Source: an uncultured Phocaeicola sp.
GTDB taxonomy: Bacteria > Bacteroidota > Bacteroidia > Bacteroidales > Bacteroidaceae
Direction of reading: 5' to 3'
Assembly (NCBI GenBank): GCA_944320855.1
Contig: CALUJF010000007.1
Coordinates: forward strand, 1-64,000
DNA length: 64,000 bases
How positions within the stretch are numbered: position 1 is the first letter of the stretch; each line of letters opens with the position of its first letter. Shown one piece after another: positions 1 through 8,222 of this stretch. The notes beneath the pieces are model-generated. The model worked only from the letters and a program-made list of their open reading frames with translations, searched no databases and had not been told where the DNA came from. The translations under genes and the position numbers were made by a program.

Positions 1-626
1 GTACGGTTGCATCCGTTTTCCCATTCTTCTACAGCTCCGTTCTTTGAACTTACCGCAACAAACTTATATTCAAAAGGAAATGTCAGTGAAGATGAATCTA
101 TAGAGATATACCATACGTCAGGCAATATTTCCTGCATTCTTAACGGACGGTAATATTCCCAGCTGCCAAGTGCGTTGCAGCTGCCTATTATTCCTAATTC
201 CTGTTCCTTGTGTCTCAGTCCCGGACATAATGCCCTGAATGTGATGCAGCAGCCCACATTGTCTTTAAGTCTTTTCGGCTCTTCGGTGTGTGGGACGCCG
301 TTGAATGCTGAACTGTATCTGTGGTTTCCTTCCGGCAAGTCACGCCAGCAGTCGTCAAAGATGAAATGATGCTGCTGTGCATTACCTTTTATAATAGAGT
401 GGGGGATTGCGCCAAACTCTTTTCTTACGCAGTCTTCATTTCTGAAAACAGCATATCTGTATGGCACAATATCGGAATTTTCAGGCAGGTCATAATTGAA
501 TGTTCCTTGCCATTCCTGGCCATCGCGCGTGAAAAGAGGAAGCGAGTTTTTCTCGTCGCCGTTTATCACGACCCTCAGACTTTCACCCCATACGGTACGA
601 TACTTAATACGAAATGTCAGTTTCAT
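1..626 (-). CDS. malQ: 4-alpha-glucanotransferase (amylomaltase) with N-terminal starch-binding domains, 3' part outside window
   Basis: Only the first 208 codons are present; the gene continues beyond the left edge. The ATG lies at 624-626. The visible part looks like two tandem CBM20-type starch-binding modules: the first begins MKLTFRIKYRTVWGESLRVV, and the second holds the typical segment LGIIGSCNALGSWEYYRPL at about residues 147-165. This architecture is that of Bacteroidales MalQ-type enzymes, which move alpha-1,4-glucan segments between maltodextrins in the cytoplasm; the GH77 catalytic domain itself is not visible. No signal peptide is seen. A TAnnTTTG match (TATTTTTG, 677 to 670 on the minus strand) may be its -7 box. 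The gyrB terminator separates it from gyrB, so it is probably its own transcription unit. The identification rests on the N-terminal modules only. Confidence 0.72.
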   Translation of the reverse strand, partial: MKLTFRIKYRTVWGESLRVVINGDEKNSLPLFTRDGQEWQGTFNYDLPENSDIVPYRYAVFRNEDCVRKEFGAIPHSIIKGNAQQHHFIFDDCWRDLPEGNHRYSSAFNGVPHTEEPKRLKDNVGCCITFRALCPGLRHKEQELGIIGSCNALGSWEYYRPLRMQEILPDVWYISIDSSSLTFPFEYKFVAVSSKNGAVEEWENGCNR

Positions 627-795
627 ATCTTTCTTTTGGTATTAGTTTTTATTTAGTTATTTCTTTTTCCAAAAATAGTTATTTTATGATAATACTTATC
701 CGGTTTGGAGTAAAAATATAAATGTTTTATGGCATGAAACCGCGTTATATGCTTTCTGAATGCGTTTTTACAATGATGAAATATAAACGGATTAA

Positions 796-835
796 TAATA
801 AAAAAGCCCCGGAACTTTGTGGATTCCGGGGCTTT
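796..835 (-). terminator. Intrinsic terminator downstream of gyrB
   Basis: A perfect 12-bp stem (803-814 pairing with 824-835, GC-rich core GCCCCGG) with a 9-nt loop is followed on the minus strand by a T-rich run (802 down to 796). It lies about 50 bp past the gyrB stop codon and reads in the same direction. Confidence 0.85.
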
Positions 836-886
836 CCTCCATGTAAGATGTGAGGAGGTAAAAAATTTAGTTAAACATAAACCACC

Positions 887-2848
887 TTATGCGTCAATAT
901 TGGCATAAGTGGCATTCTTTTCTATGAATTCGCGTCGAGGAGCTACATCATCTCCCATAAGCATAGAGAAGATATAGTCCGCTTCAGCGGCATTTTCTAT
1001 CTGTACTTGTTTCAGAATACGGGTTTCAGGATTCATTGTTGTTTCCCAAAGCTGTTCAGGATTCATTTCACCCAAACCTTTGTATCGCTGAGTGTGTATT
1101 CCTTGTTCATTTCCGTCGCCGTATTTTTCGATGAATGCCTGTCTTGCTTCTTCGTTGTAACAGTATTCGCTTATTTTACCCTTTGTACATTTGTACAATG
1201 GAGGGTTTGCAATATACAAGTGTCCTTCCTGGATAATCTCAGGCATATATCTGTAGAACAATGTCATTATAAGTGTGCCGATGTGAGAACCATCGACGTC
1301 GGCATCGGTCATGATTATCACCTTGTGGTAGCGGAGTTTTTCGATGTTTGCTTTTTTGCTGTCTTCTTCTTCAACGCCGAAACGGATTCCAAGTGCCTGT
1401 ATGATGTTGTTCACTTCATCACTCTCGAATGCCTTGTGCCACATGGCTTTCTCTACGTTCAGGATTTTTCCTCGCAGAGGCAGGATAGCCTGGAACTGTC
1501 TGCTTCGTCCTTGTTTTGCAGAACCACCTGCAGAGTCACCCTCGACGAGGAACAATTCGCATTCTTCAGCCACGCGGCTTGAACAGTCAGCCAGTTTTCC
1601 CGGAAGTCCGCCGCCGCCCATAGGGCTCTTGCGCTGTACAGATTCGCGTGCCTTTCTCGCTGCGATACGTGCTGTTGCTGCAAGTACCACCTTGTCAACT
1701 ATGACCTTTGCCTCCTTAGGATGTTCTTCAAGATAGTTTGAAAGAGCTTCACCCACAGCCTGCTGTACGGCACCGCTTACTTCGCTGTTACCAAGTTTGG
1801 TCTTAGTCTGACCTTCGAACTGAGGTTCGGCAACCTTTACAGAGATTACTGCAATAAGACCTTCGCGGAAGTCCTCACCCGAGATTTCAACTTTAGCTTT
1901 TTCCAGTGCCTTGCTTTCTTCTGCATATTTCTTCAATACGCGAGTAAGTGCAGCGCGGAAACCACCTTCGTGAGTACCTCCTTCTATTGTGTTGATATTA
2001 TTAACGTATGAATGCAGGTTCTCGCGGAAACCTGTGTTGTACATGATGGCACACTCGATAGGAACACCCTGTTTTTCAGTGTTCAGGTATATTACGTCAT
2101 CAAAAAGTGGGGTGTTTGTAGAGTTGAGGAAACGTACGAATTCCTTAACACCCTCGTCTGAGTGGAACACTTCGCTCTTGTAGCTGCCGTCTTCCTCTGT
2201 CTCACGTTTGTCTGTAAGAGTGATTGTAATACCCTTGTTCAAGTATGCCAGTTCTCTAAGACGTGCCTGAAGTATGTTATATTTATATTCAGTAACTGTG
2301 AATATCGAAGCGTCCGGCCAGAAGGTCTGTTTTGTACCTCTCAAATCAGTAGTTCCTACTTCCTTTACCGGATAGAGCGGCTTACCGCATTCGTATTCCT
2401 GCTGATAAACCTTTCCGTTTCTGAATACGTTTGTAGTCATGTGGGTAGAAAGTGCGTTCACACACGATACACCTACACCGTGCAAACCTCCGGAAACCTT
2501 ATAAGAGCCTTTGTCGAATTTACCCCCGGCATGCAACACTGTCATAACTACTTCCAGAGCAGATTTCTTTTCTTTCTCATGGAAATCGACAGGGATACCA
2601 CGACCGTTGTCCTGTACTGTGATTGAATTATCTTCGTTTATTGTTACTTCTATATGTGTACAATATCCGGCAAGTGCTTCGTCGATAGAGTTGTCTACAA
2701 CTTCATATACGAGGTGATGCAAACCTTTTTCGCTGATGTCGCCGATATACATAGCGGGACGTTTACGCACGGCTTCAAGTCCTTCAAGTACCTGAATACT
2801 GCTTGCCGAGTAGTTACTTCCGCTGTTCTGTGTCAGTTCTTCACTCAT
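887..2848 (-). CDS. gyrB: DNA gyrase subunit B
   Basis: The 653-residue protein is the ATPase subunit of gyrase, which introduces negative supercoils into DNA together with GyrA (not in this window). The GHKL ATPase domain is at the N-terminus, with RKRPAMYIGD, VVDNSIDEALAG and DNGRGIP motifs, and is followed by the transducer domain. The TOPRIM domain carries EGDSAGG (436-442) and TDADVDGSH (514-522). The C-terminal part has RYKGLGEMNPEQLW. The length is normal for the compact gyrB type lacking the enterobacterial insertion. ParE is the main alternative, but QTKTKLGNSEV and the overall architecture fit GyrB. A TAACTTTG -7 box lies 27 bp before the start and a strong terminator follows the gene. 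Confidence 0.96.
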   Translation of the reverse strand: MSEELTQNSGSNYSASSIQVLEGLEAVRKRPAMYIGDISEKGLHHLVYEVVDNSIDEALAGYCTHIEVTINEDNSITVQDNGRGIPVDFHEKEKKSALEVVMTVLHAGGKFDKGSYKVSGGLHGVGVSCVNALSTHMTTNVFRNGKVYQQEYECGKPLYPVKEVGTTDLRGTKQTFWPDASIFTVTEYKYNILQARLRELAYLNKGITITLTDKRETEEDGSYKSEVFHSDEGVKEFVRFLNSTNTPLFDDVIYLNTEKQGVPIECAIMYNTGFRENLHSYVNNINTIEGGTHEGGFRAALTRVLKKYAEESKALEKAKVEISGEDFREGLIAVISVKVAEPQFEGQTKTKLGNSEVSGAVQQAVGEALSNYLEEHPKEAKVIVDKVVLAATARIAARKARESVQRKSPMGGGGLPGKLADCSSRVAEECELFLVEGDSAGGSAKQGRSRQFQAILPLRGKILNVEKAMWHKAFESDEVNNIIQALGIRFGVEEEDSKKANIEKLRYHKVIIMTDADVDGSHIGTLIMTLFYRYMPEIIQEGHLYIANPPLYKCTKGKISEYCYNEEARQAFIEKYGDGNEQGIHTQRYKGLGEMNPEQLWETTMNPETRILKQVQIENAAEADYIFSMLMGDDVAPRREFIEKNATYANIDA

Positions 2849-2874
2849 GTTTTTAAATAGTTTATTTAATCGTT

Positions 2875-2882
2875 CAAAGTTA
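2875..2882 (-). promoter_or_regulatory. gyrB -7 promoter box (TAACTTTG)
   Basis: On the minus strand the sequence TAACTTTG matches the Bacteroidota -7 consensus TAnnTTTG, 27 bp upstream of the gyrB ATG. No convincing TTTG -33 element is visible at the expected distance. Confidence 0.55.
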
Positions 2883-2915
2883 CGAAAAATCTATGTAATA
2901 ACCTTTTCTCATAGC

Positions 2916-2958
2916 CAAAAAAAAGGTGAAAATCAGCATGTTTTTTGATTTTCACCTT
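2916..2958 (-). terminator. Intrinsic terminator downstream of rpsT
   Basis: A perfect 13-bp stem (2923-2935 with 2946-2958) has a 10-nt loop and is followed on the minus strand by a run of seven T. It lies 80 bp downstream of the rpsT stop codon and just upstream of the gyrB promoter, so it separates the two units. Confidence 0.85.
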
Positions 2959-3037
2959 CTTGCCGGACGATATGCGTATAAACGACAAAAGGCCAAGTGA
3001 TTAACCCAGCCTTAATATCTTTTTTAAGGTACCAAAA

Positions 3038-3292
3038 TTAAGCAATCTTAGCGATGTGTGCAGCCAATTTTGACTTCAAGTTAGCAGCCTTGTTCTTGTG
3101 GATAATATTAACTTTAGCCAATTTATCCAACATTTTCTGTACTTTTGGATACAAAGCAACAGCTTCAGCTTTGTCTGTTGTTGCACGAAGTTTTCTTACA
3201 GCATTACGCATAGTTTTTGCATAATATCTGTTGTGAAGTCTTCTTTTTTCTTCCTGTCTAATTCTTTTGATAGATGATTTGTGATTTGCCAT
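3038..3292 (-). CDS. rpsT: 30S ribosomal protein S20
   Basis: The 84-residue, strongly basic protein begins [19 protein letters not shown], the hallmark N-terminus of S20, which binds 16S rRNA early in assembly of the small subunit. It is almost wholly helical with many Lys and Arg residues, and the length is typical. It lies 41 bp downstream of a tRNA-Glu gene on the same strand with no terminator between them, so the two are probably cotranscribed from the promoter before the tRNA. A strong terminator follows. Confidence 0.95.
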   Translation of the reverse strand: MANHKSSIKRIRQEEKRRLHNRYYAKTMRNAVRKLRATTDKAEAVALYPKVQKMLDKLAKVNIIHKNKAANLKSKLAAHIAKIA

Positions 3293-3333
3293 CTCGACTA
3301 ATCTTTAATATTGTTCGTTATACTGTTTATTTG

Positions 3334-3405
3334 TAGCCCGTGGGGGAATCGAACCCCCCTTTCAAGAATGAAAATCTTGCGTCCTAACCGATAGACGAAC
3401 GGGCC
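3334..3405 (-). tRNA. tRNA-Glu (anticodon TTC)
   Basis: The 72-nt cloverleaf reads on the minus strand. The acceptor arm starts GGCCCGT and ends ACGGGCT with discriminator A. The anticodon stem CAAGA/TCTTG encloses the loop TTTTCAT, giving anticodon TTC. The T arm GGGGG-GTTCGAT-CCCCC is intact. CCA is not encoded. Confidence 0.95.
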
Positions 3406-3460
3406 ATCCTATATCGGATTTTCCGATGTTGCCGAGGTTATTATTTCTCGATTGCGGATG

Positions 3461-3491
3461 CAAAGGTATGAAGTTTTTTCAAAATACCAAA
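3461..3491 (-). promoter_or_regulatory. Promoter of the tRNA-Glu/rpsT unit
   Basis: On the minus strand TTTG (3491-3488) is separated by 19 bp from TACCTTTG (3468-3461). This matches the Bacteroidota TTTG / TAnnTTTG promoter closely and points at the tRNA gene about 55 bp downstream. Confidence 0.75.
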
Positions 3492-3601
3492 ACATCTTTG
3501 CTATTTTTTTTTCTAAAGGGGTGAGAAAAAGTATTTTATTACACTTAAATACAGTTTTTATCCGTTTCCGGATGAGTTTTAGCATATTATGAGCCTATTT
3601 G

Positions 3602-4486
3602 CTATCCGTTGTTTACTGCTTTTTGTACAAAATGGGCGAATTCAGTAGCCGATTTCTTTCTGTAGCTTCCCTTAGGCCAAAATAAATAGGCTTTTGATGT
3701 CAGTGCCTCGGCTGACAGTATTGGTATTGCTATTAGGTCCGGTTCGTCTTTTATTGCGGCTTTTGTAAGTATAGTTCCCCAATTTCCTTTTCTTATAAGG
3801 TTGATAATGGTCTGAACGTCATTAATTTCCATTACAGTTTTAAGTGTGATGCCGTTCTTGCAACATATCTCGTCTGTTTTCATTCGTGTCGCGAATCCGA
3901 CAGCTGGGAGAATCAGGTCGATATCTTGTATCTTTTTCAGTGATATGGACGATAGATGAGACAATGGGTGAGATTCGTGTACTATGAAGTACAGGTTGGA
4001 TGAGAAGAGTTTGATTTTCTCATATTCTTCATCCACTTCCTCCGGCTCGAACGAAAGTACACAATCCACTTGTTTGTCTTCGAGGAATTTTATCTGTTCT
4101 TTCGACGTACCGAAATTTATGGTGACCTTTATTCCTGGGTATGCCTTTTTAAACTCAGTAATGGAACATGTAAGCAGATGGCTAAGACTATATGTTACAC
4201 CTATGTTGAGCGTTCCAGTCATTATGCCTTTCAGGTCCTTTATGATTTGTTTCCCGTTTTCAGCCTCAAGAATGGAGTTTCTGGCAAAAGGAAGAAAGGC
4301 AAGTCCTGCTTCTGTCGGGATGATTCTTTTGCCAATCCTGTCGAAAAGCAAAACATTGAGTTCGTCTTCCAGTTGCTTGATTTGTTGTGAAAGTGTACTT
4401 TGCGATATGTGCAGCATTCTGGATGCTTCGGAAAAGTTTTTCAGTTCGCAGGCTTTCTCAAAATATTTCAGTTGTCTTAATTCCAT
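3602..4486 (-). CDS. LysR family transcriptional regulator, possibly OxyR-like
   Basis: The 294-residue protein has an N-terminal winged helix-turn-helix (MELRQLKYFEKACELKNFSE, then ISQSTLSQQIKQLEDELN) and a C-terminal periplasmic-binding-like effector domain from about residue 90. It is divergent from the propeller-flavodoxin-catalase genes, with a 101-bp shared regulatory region, the classic layout for a LysR regulator and its target. That context suggests a peroxide or redox regulator. A Cys-Cys pair is present in the effector domain (DEICCKNG), but I cannot show that it corresponds to the OxyR redox pair. A general CynR/CysB-like LysR that senses a small molecule is equally possible. Confidence 0.85.
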   Translation of the reverse strand: MELRQLKYFEKACELKNFSEASRMLHISQSTLSQQIKQLEDELNVLLFDRIGKRIIPTEAGLAFLPFARNSILEAENGKQIIKDLKGIMTGTLNIGVTYSLSHLLTCSITEFKKAYPGIKVTINFGTSKEQIKFLEDKQVDCVLSFEPEEVDEEYEKIKLFSSNLYFIVHESHPLSHLSSISLKKIQDIDLILPAVGFATRMKTDEICCKNGITLKTVMEINDVQTIINLIRKGNWGTILTKAAIKDEPDLIAIPILSAEALTSKAYLFWPKGSYRKKSATEFAHFVQKAVNNG

Positions 4487-4537
4487 CTATGCTTTTATCG
4501 TTTTTATCAATAACTGTTATCGGAAAATAGAATTTCG

Positions 4538-4545
4538 CAAATATA
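4538..4545 (-). promoter_or_regulatory. Candidate -7 box for the lysR gene
   Basis: TATATTTG on the minus strand matches TAnnTTTG and lies 51 bp upstream of the lysR start. No clear -33 TTTG is found. Confidence 0.45.
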
Positions 4546-4566
4546 GCAAAATATCTTTTTCATATT

Positions 4567-4574
4567 TATATTTG
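4567..4574 (+). promoter_or_regulatory. Candidate -7 box for the propeller-flavodoxin-katA unit
   Basis: TATATTTG on the plus strand matches TAnnTTTG and ends 13 bp before the ATG of the propeller gene. It lacks a recognisable -33 element, as might be expected for a promoter that needs an activator such as the divergent LysR protein. Confidence 0.45.
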
Positions 4575-4587
4575 TTACAAATTTTAA

Positions 4588-5457
4588 ATGCGTATGAAAA
4601 GTATATTGACTATTATGTTTATGGGAGTCTGTGGATATGTTTCAGCACAGGCAGGATTGAGTGTTGTAAATGACGGTTTACGTTTTTGCGAAAGTACATT
4701 ACCTTATAACAATGGTATTCTTATAGCCAATTTCGGAACTGAGAATTTGAATCCGTTGAATGATGAAGGCAAGGGATATATAATGTATTATAAGGATGGA
4801 AAAACGGAGACGTTTATTCCTACTGATGGAAATCTGTCCGCTCCTAAGGGAATGCTTGCACAAGGAGACAGACTCTTTGTCTGTGATGTAAACAAGATTG
4901 TAGTTTATAGCACAGTTAATAAGACATCTAAGCCTGTAGTTATCAGGTTGCCGGAAGGGCATCTGTTCGTAAACGACCTTGTTGCTGACGGTAAATACCT
5001 GTATGCTTCTGTTACAAATTCGGACCGTATATTCAGAATCGATATCAGCGGTGACAAAGGTTATACTCCTGAAGAATGGCTGAAAGTGCCTGGCCCTAAC
5101 GGTTTGCTCATTAATAACGGCAGCATGTATGTAGCATCTTATCCTGCAGATGGAAATACAACAGGAAAGAATGTTATATATAAGATAGGTGATATGGCTA
5201 ATCCTAAACTTGAGAAGTTTGTCGATATTGCAGGACAGTATGACGGTATTGCAACATCTACCGACGGAAATTACATATATATCACAAACTGGGCTCCGGC
5301 TTCTGTAAGCAAAGTAAGCCTTTCCGACCGTTCCGTCGCTCCTGTCAATATCAGTCTTGACAGTCCTTTGATAGGCCCTGCAGATATTTCAGTTAAAGAG
5401 GGATACATCTATATACCTGATTTGCCAAACAGCAGGGTAATAGTAGTGAAGGAGTAA
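4588..5457 (+). CDS. Secreted SMP-30/NHL-like beta-propeller protein
   Basis: The 289-residue protein has a signal peptide (about residues 1-21, ending VSAQA) and then repeated short beta blades with motifs such as DGKYLYAS, NGLLINNGSMYVAS and DGNYIYITNWAP. This is the pattern of SMP-30/gluconolactonase or NHL-type six-bladed propellers. Such proteins bind or hydrolyse lactones or act as scaffolds; nothing here fixes the substrate. ATG codons at 4588 and 4594 are both usable starts. The stop is only 5 bp before the flavodoxin-like gene, which in turn is close to catalase, so the three are likely one transcript. An exported propeller in a catalase operon is unusual. Confidence 0.7.
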   Translation: MRMKSILTIMFMGVCGYVSAQAGLSVVNDGLRFCESTLPYNNGILIANFGTENLNPLNDEGKGYIMYYKDGKTETFIPTDGNLSAPKGMLAQGDRLFVCDVNKIVVYSTVNKTSKPVVIRLPEGHLFVNDLVADGKYLYASVTNSDRIFRIDISGDKGYTPEEWLKVPGPNGLLINNGSMYVASYPADGNTTGKNVIYKIGDMANPKLEKFVDIAGQYDGIATSTDGNYIYITNWAPASVSKVSLSDRSVAPVNISLDSPLIGPADISVKEGYIYIPDLPNSRVIVVKE

Positions 5458-5462
5458 TAATC

Positions 5463-5900
5463 ATGAGGGCAACGGTTTTATATTATAGCCATACGGGTAG
5501 GACGGCTGCGTACGCCAGAGAGATAGCAATGTATCTGTGGTCGAAAGGTCTTGATGTCAGTTTATCTTCTATTTCCGATTTCGATAAGCAGCGGTTGCTG
5601 AATTCAGACATTGTGCTGTCGGGATGCTGGACGTGTGGGTGGTTTGTGATAGGGCAACATCCGCATCGGAGATGGATTGATTTCAGCAAGTCTGCAGCAG
5701 ATTTTGTGGACGAACGCAAAGTCATGTTTTTTACTACATATAAGATAAGGACCGGAAGTATGCGCCGCAGGATGAGAAAAGCTATGAATATGACCGGAAA
5801 AGGCGTCAATGGTTTTCTTAAATCGAAGACAGCCCGTTTGACAGACGAAGATAAAACTAAATTAGACACATTTATAGAAAATAACATGTTAACTAAGTAA
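5463..5900 (+). CDS. Flavodoxin-like protein
   Basis: The 145-residue protein begins with a beta strand and a phosphate-binding loop typical of flavodoxins (VLYYSHTGRTAAYA, residues 5-18). A second loop, SGCWTCGWFVIGQHP (about 53-67), sits where flavodoxins bind the FMN ring and contains two Cys residues separated by Trp-Thr. The C-terminal part is basic and differs from classical flavodoxins. It probably binds FMN and carries electrons in the cytoplasm. Its place directly upstream of catalase and downstream of a secreted propeller gene suggests a role in the oxidative stress response; that is inference from context. Confidence 0.7.
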   Translation: MRATVLYYSHTGRTAAYAREIAMYLWSKGLDVSLSSISDFDKQRLLNSDIVLSGCWTCGWFVIGQHPHRRWIDFSKSAADFVDERKVMFFTTYKIRTGSMRRRMRKAMNMTGKGVNGFLKSKTARLTDEDKTKLDTFIENNMLTK

Positions 5901-5903
5901 AAT

Positions 5904-5910
5904 AAGGAGG
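5904..5910 (+). promoter_or_regulatory. Strong Shine-Dalgarno sequence before katA
   Basis: AAGGAGG stands 5 bp before the katA ATG. Such perfect anti-16S matches are uncommon in Bacteroidota, where most genes here have only A-rich leaders. It suggests high translation and fixes the catalase start at 5916. Confidence 0.6.
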
Positions 5911-5915
5911 TATTT

Positions 5916-7364
5916 ATGGAAACAAAAAAACTGACAACAGCCCAAGGGGCACCGGTAGCCGACAATCAGAATGTGGCTACAGCCGGAAAGAGAGGACCTA
6001 TGCTTTTGCAGGACGTATGGTTCCTCGAAAAGCTTGCTCATTTTGACAGAGAGGTGATTCCTGAAAGACGTATGCACGCCAAAGGTTCGGGTGCTTTCGG
6101 AAAATTTACCGTTACTAATGATATTACCAAATACACTAAAGCTGCCATCTTCTCGGAAGTAGGCAAGGAGACAGAGTTGTTCGTTCGTTTCTCTACTGTG
6201 GCAGGCGAGCGCGGAGCTGCCGATGCGGAACGCGATATCAGAGGTTTCGCCATTAAGTTCTATACAGAGGAAGGCAACTGGGACCTCGTGGGAAACAATA
6301 CTCCGGTATTCTTCTTGCGCGACCCGCTTAAGTTCCCTGATTTGAACCATGCCGTAAAGCGTGACCCTCGCACAAACATGCGCAGTCCCAAGAACAACTG
6401 GGATTTCTGGACACTGCTTCCCGAAGCACTACATCAGGTAACAATCACGATGAGCGACAGAGGTATTCCGTATTCATACAGACACATGCATGGATATGGA
6501 AGTCATACATTCTCATTTATCAATGCCGAAGGTGTACGAACATGGGTGAAATTCCATCTTCACACTATGCAGGGTATCAAGAACCTGACGGACCAGGAGG
6601 CAGAGGCCATCATAGCGAAAGACCGTGAGAGTCATCAGCGCGATTTGTACGAAAGCATCGAGAAAGGTGACTTCCCGAAATGGAAGATGTTCGTACAGCT
6701 TATGACAGAAGAACAGGCAAGAAACTGTCCTTACAATCCGTTCGATTTAACTAAGGTATGGTCGCAGAAAGAATATCCGCTGATAGAGGTAGGAATCATG
6801 GAGCTTAACCGTAATCCTGAAAACTATTTTGCAGATGTGGAACAGGCTGCATTTAATCCTGCAAACGTAGTTCCGGGAATAAGTTTCTCGCCGGACCGCA
6901 TGCTTCAGGGACGTCTGTTTTCATATGGCGATACTCAGCGCTACCGCCTTGGTGTGAACCATCATCAGATACCTGTAAACCGTAGCCGTTGTCCGTTCCT
7001 GAATATGTATCATCGCGACGGACAGATGCGTGTGGACGGCAATCACGGTTCTACCATCGGCTACGAGCCAAACAGTTTCGGCGAATGGATGAACCAGACT
7101 GAATACAAGGAGCCGCCTTTGGAACTTGACGGAGCAGCATACCAGTGGGATTACCGTGAGGATGACACTGACTATTATTCACAGCCTAGAGCTCTCTTCC
7201 GTCTGATGACTCCGGAACAGCAGCAGGTATTGTTTGAGAACACGGCCCGTGCAATGGGTGACATACCTGTAGAAATCAAGCGCAGACATATCAATAACTG
7301 TATGAAAGCCGATGAGGCTTACGGCCGCGGTGTGGCAAAAGCACTTGGACTGGAAATTGATTGA
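5916..7364 (+). CDS. katA: Haem catalase
   Basis: The 482-residue protein is a small-subunit monofunctional catalase converting hydrogen peroxide to water and oxygen. The essential residues are visible: catalytic His54 in [12 protein letters not shown], Asn127 in [11 protein letters not shown], and the proximal haem ligand Tyr337 in [14 protein letters not shown]. The length fits clade 3 catalases. There is no signal peptide. It is the last gene of a probable three-gene unit controlled by the divergent LysR regulator, and it has an unusually good ribosome binding site. The recO promoter starts right after its stop codon. Confidence 0.96.
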   Translation: METKKLTTAQGAPVADNQNVATAGKRGPMLLQDVWFLEKLAHFDREVIPERRMHAKGSGAFGKFTVTNDITKYTKAAIFSEVGKETELFVRFSTVAGERGAADAERDIRGFAIKFYTEEGNWDLVGNNTPVFFLRDPLKFPDLNHAVKRDPRTNMRSPKNNWDFWTLLPEALHQVTITMSDRGIPYSYRHMHGYGSHTFSFINAEGVRTWVKFHLHTMQGIKNLTDQEAEAIIAKDRESHQRDLYESIEKGDFPKWKMFVQLMTEEQARNCPYNPFDLTKVWSQKEYPLIEVGIMELNRNPENYFADVEQAAFNPANVVPGISFSPDRMLQGRLFSYGDTQRYRLGVNHHQIPVNRSRCPFLNMYHRDGQMRVDGNHGSTIGYEPNSFGEWMNQTEYKEPPLELDGAAYQWDYREDDTDYYSQPRALFRLMTPEQQQVLFENTARAMGDIPVEIKRRHINNCMKADEAYGRGVAKALGLEID

Positions 7365-7391
7365 TTTTTTATGATATATTCTTTAACTTTG
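7361..7391 (+). promoter_or_regulatory. recO promoter, -7 box TAACTTTG
   Basis: TAACTTTG (7384-7391) matches the Bacteroidota -7 box, with TTG at 7361-7363 about 20 bp upstream as a partial -33 element. The predicted transcription start falls within a few bases of the recO ATG at 7399, so the transcript would be nearly leaderless. Confidence 0.55.
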
Positions 7392-7398
7392 CACAGTT

Positions 7399-8124
7399 AT
7401 GTTGCAGAGATATCAAGGAATAGTATTATGTTCATTCAAGTATAATGACACAAAGAACATCGCCCATATCTTCACACGTGAGAATGGGCGAATGTCTTTT
7501 CTTGTACCGGTGTCACGTTCAAAGAAAAAAGGCGCGATGAGTCTTCTGTTTCAGCCTTTCGCCATGGTTGAGATAGATGCCGAAGTCCGTCCGCGTGCTT
7601 CGTTGCATCCTGTTCGCGAGGTCAGATTGTGGCATGTACTTGGTTCGCTTCCATATAATCCGTACAAGTCGGGAATAGCTATGTTTCTGTCAGAGTTTCT
7701 TTTCCGTGCCTTGAAGGAAGAGGGCAGGGATGAGGCTCTTTTCTCCTATTTGTCCGGTTCGGTGATGTGGCTTGATGCCTGTGATAGAAGTTTCTCAAAT
7801 TTCCATCTTGTCTTTCTTATCCGTCTTTCGAGGTTTCTCGGACTGTATCCCAATACTGAAGATTATGCCGAAGGTGCCTATTTCGACCTTATGAATGCAT
7901 GTTTCACAATGGAGAAACCTTTCCATGGAATGTTCCTTCAGCCGGAGGAATCGGCACGTATAGTGAATCTGATGCGTATGAAGTACGACAATATGCACCT
8001 GTTTGCCATGAACCGAATGGAGAGAAACAGATGTCTGGATATCATAAACGAATATTACCGTTTGCATCTCCCTGATTTTCCCGAACTTAAGTCCTTACAG
8101 GTGCTTCAGGAATTGTTTGTATAA
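7399..8124 (+). CDS. recO: DNA repair protein RecO
   Basis: The 241-residue protein shows the RecO N-terminal OB fold (MLQRYQGIVLCSFKYNDTKN, then VPVSRSKKKGAMSLLFQPF) and a helical C-terminal domain with LSRFLGLYPN. RecO works with RecR to load RecA on SSB-coated single-stranded DNA in gap repair. The Cys residues that form a zinc site in some RecO proteins are not arranged as a zinc motif here, as is common in Bacteroidota. It converges with the ABC permease gene; the 22-bp palindrome array lies between the two stop codons. Confidence 0.9.
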   Translation: MLQRYQGIVLCSFKYNDTKNIAHIFTRENGRMSFLVPVSRSKKKGAMSLLFQPFAMVEIDAEVRPRASLHPVREVRLWHVLGSLPYNPYKSGIAMFLSEFLFRALKEEGRDEALFSYLSGSVMWLDACDRSFSNFHLVFLIRLSRFLGLYPNTEDYAEGAYFDLMNACFTMEKPFHGMFLQPEESARIVNLMRMKYDNMHLFAMNRMERNRCLDIINEYYRLHLPDFPELKSLQVLQELFV

Positions 8125-8129
8125 TTGTT

Positions 8130-8217
8130 GTTTGACAGCTGTCAAACGTTTGTCCGACAGCTGTCAGCCAATTGTCTGACACGTGTCAAACATATAGCCG
8201 ACACGTGTCAAACGATA
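8130..8217. repeat. Four tandem palindromes with an exact 22-bp period
   Basis: Four palindromes are centred at 8138.5, 8160.5, 8182.5 and 8204.5, so adjacent centres are exactly 22 bp apart. The first is a perfect 18-bp palindrome, GTTTGACAGCTGTCAAAC (8130-8147). The second keeps the core GACAGCTGTC (8156-8165). The third and fourth have the core GACACGTGTC (8178-8187 and 8200-8209), so the central dinucleotide pair is swapped from GC to CG. The array fills the whole gap between convergent recO and the ABC permease. It has no T tract and does not look like an ordinary terminator. It could be a set of dimer-binding sites two helical turns apart, or a REP-like intergenic repeat. Confidence 0.85.
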
Positions 8218-8222
8218 GAAAT

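Noticed and set aside
1007..1582. Open frame of 191 codons on the plus strand opposite gyrB
   Set aside because: It lies wholly antisense to a certain gene, has a Phe/Cys/Val-rich composition typical of shadow frames, and shows no domain.
8130..8217. Palindrome array as a pair of intrinsic terminators for the convergent genes
   Set aside because: The palindromes have no loop and no following T run, and the fixed 22-bp spacing is not needed for termination; some role in termination cannot be excluded.
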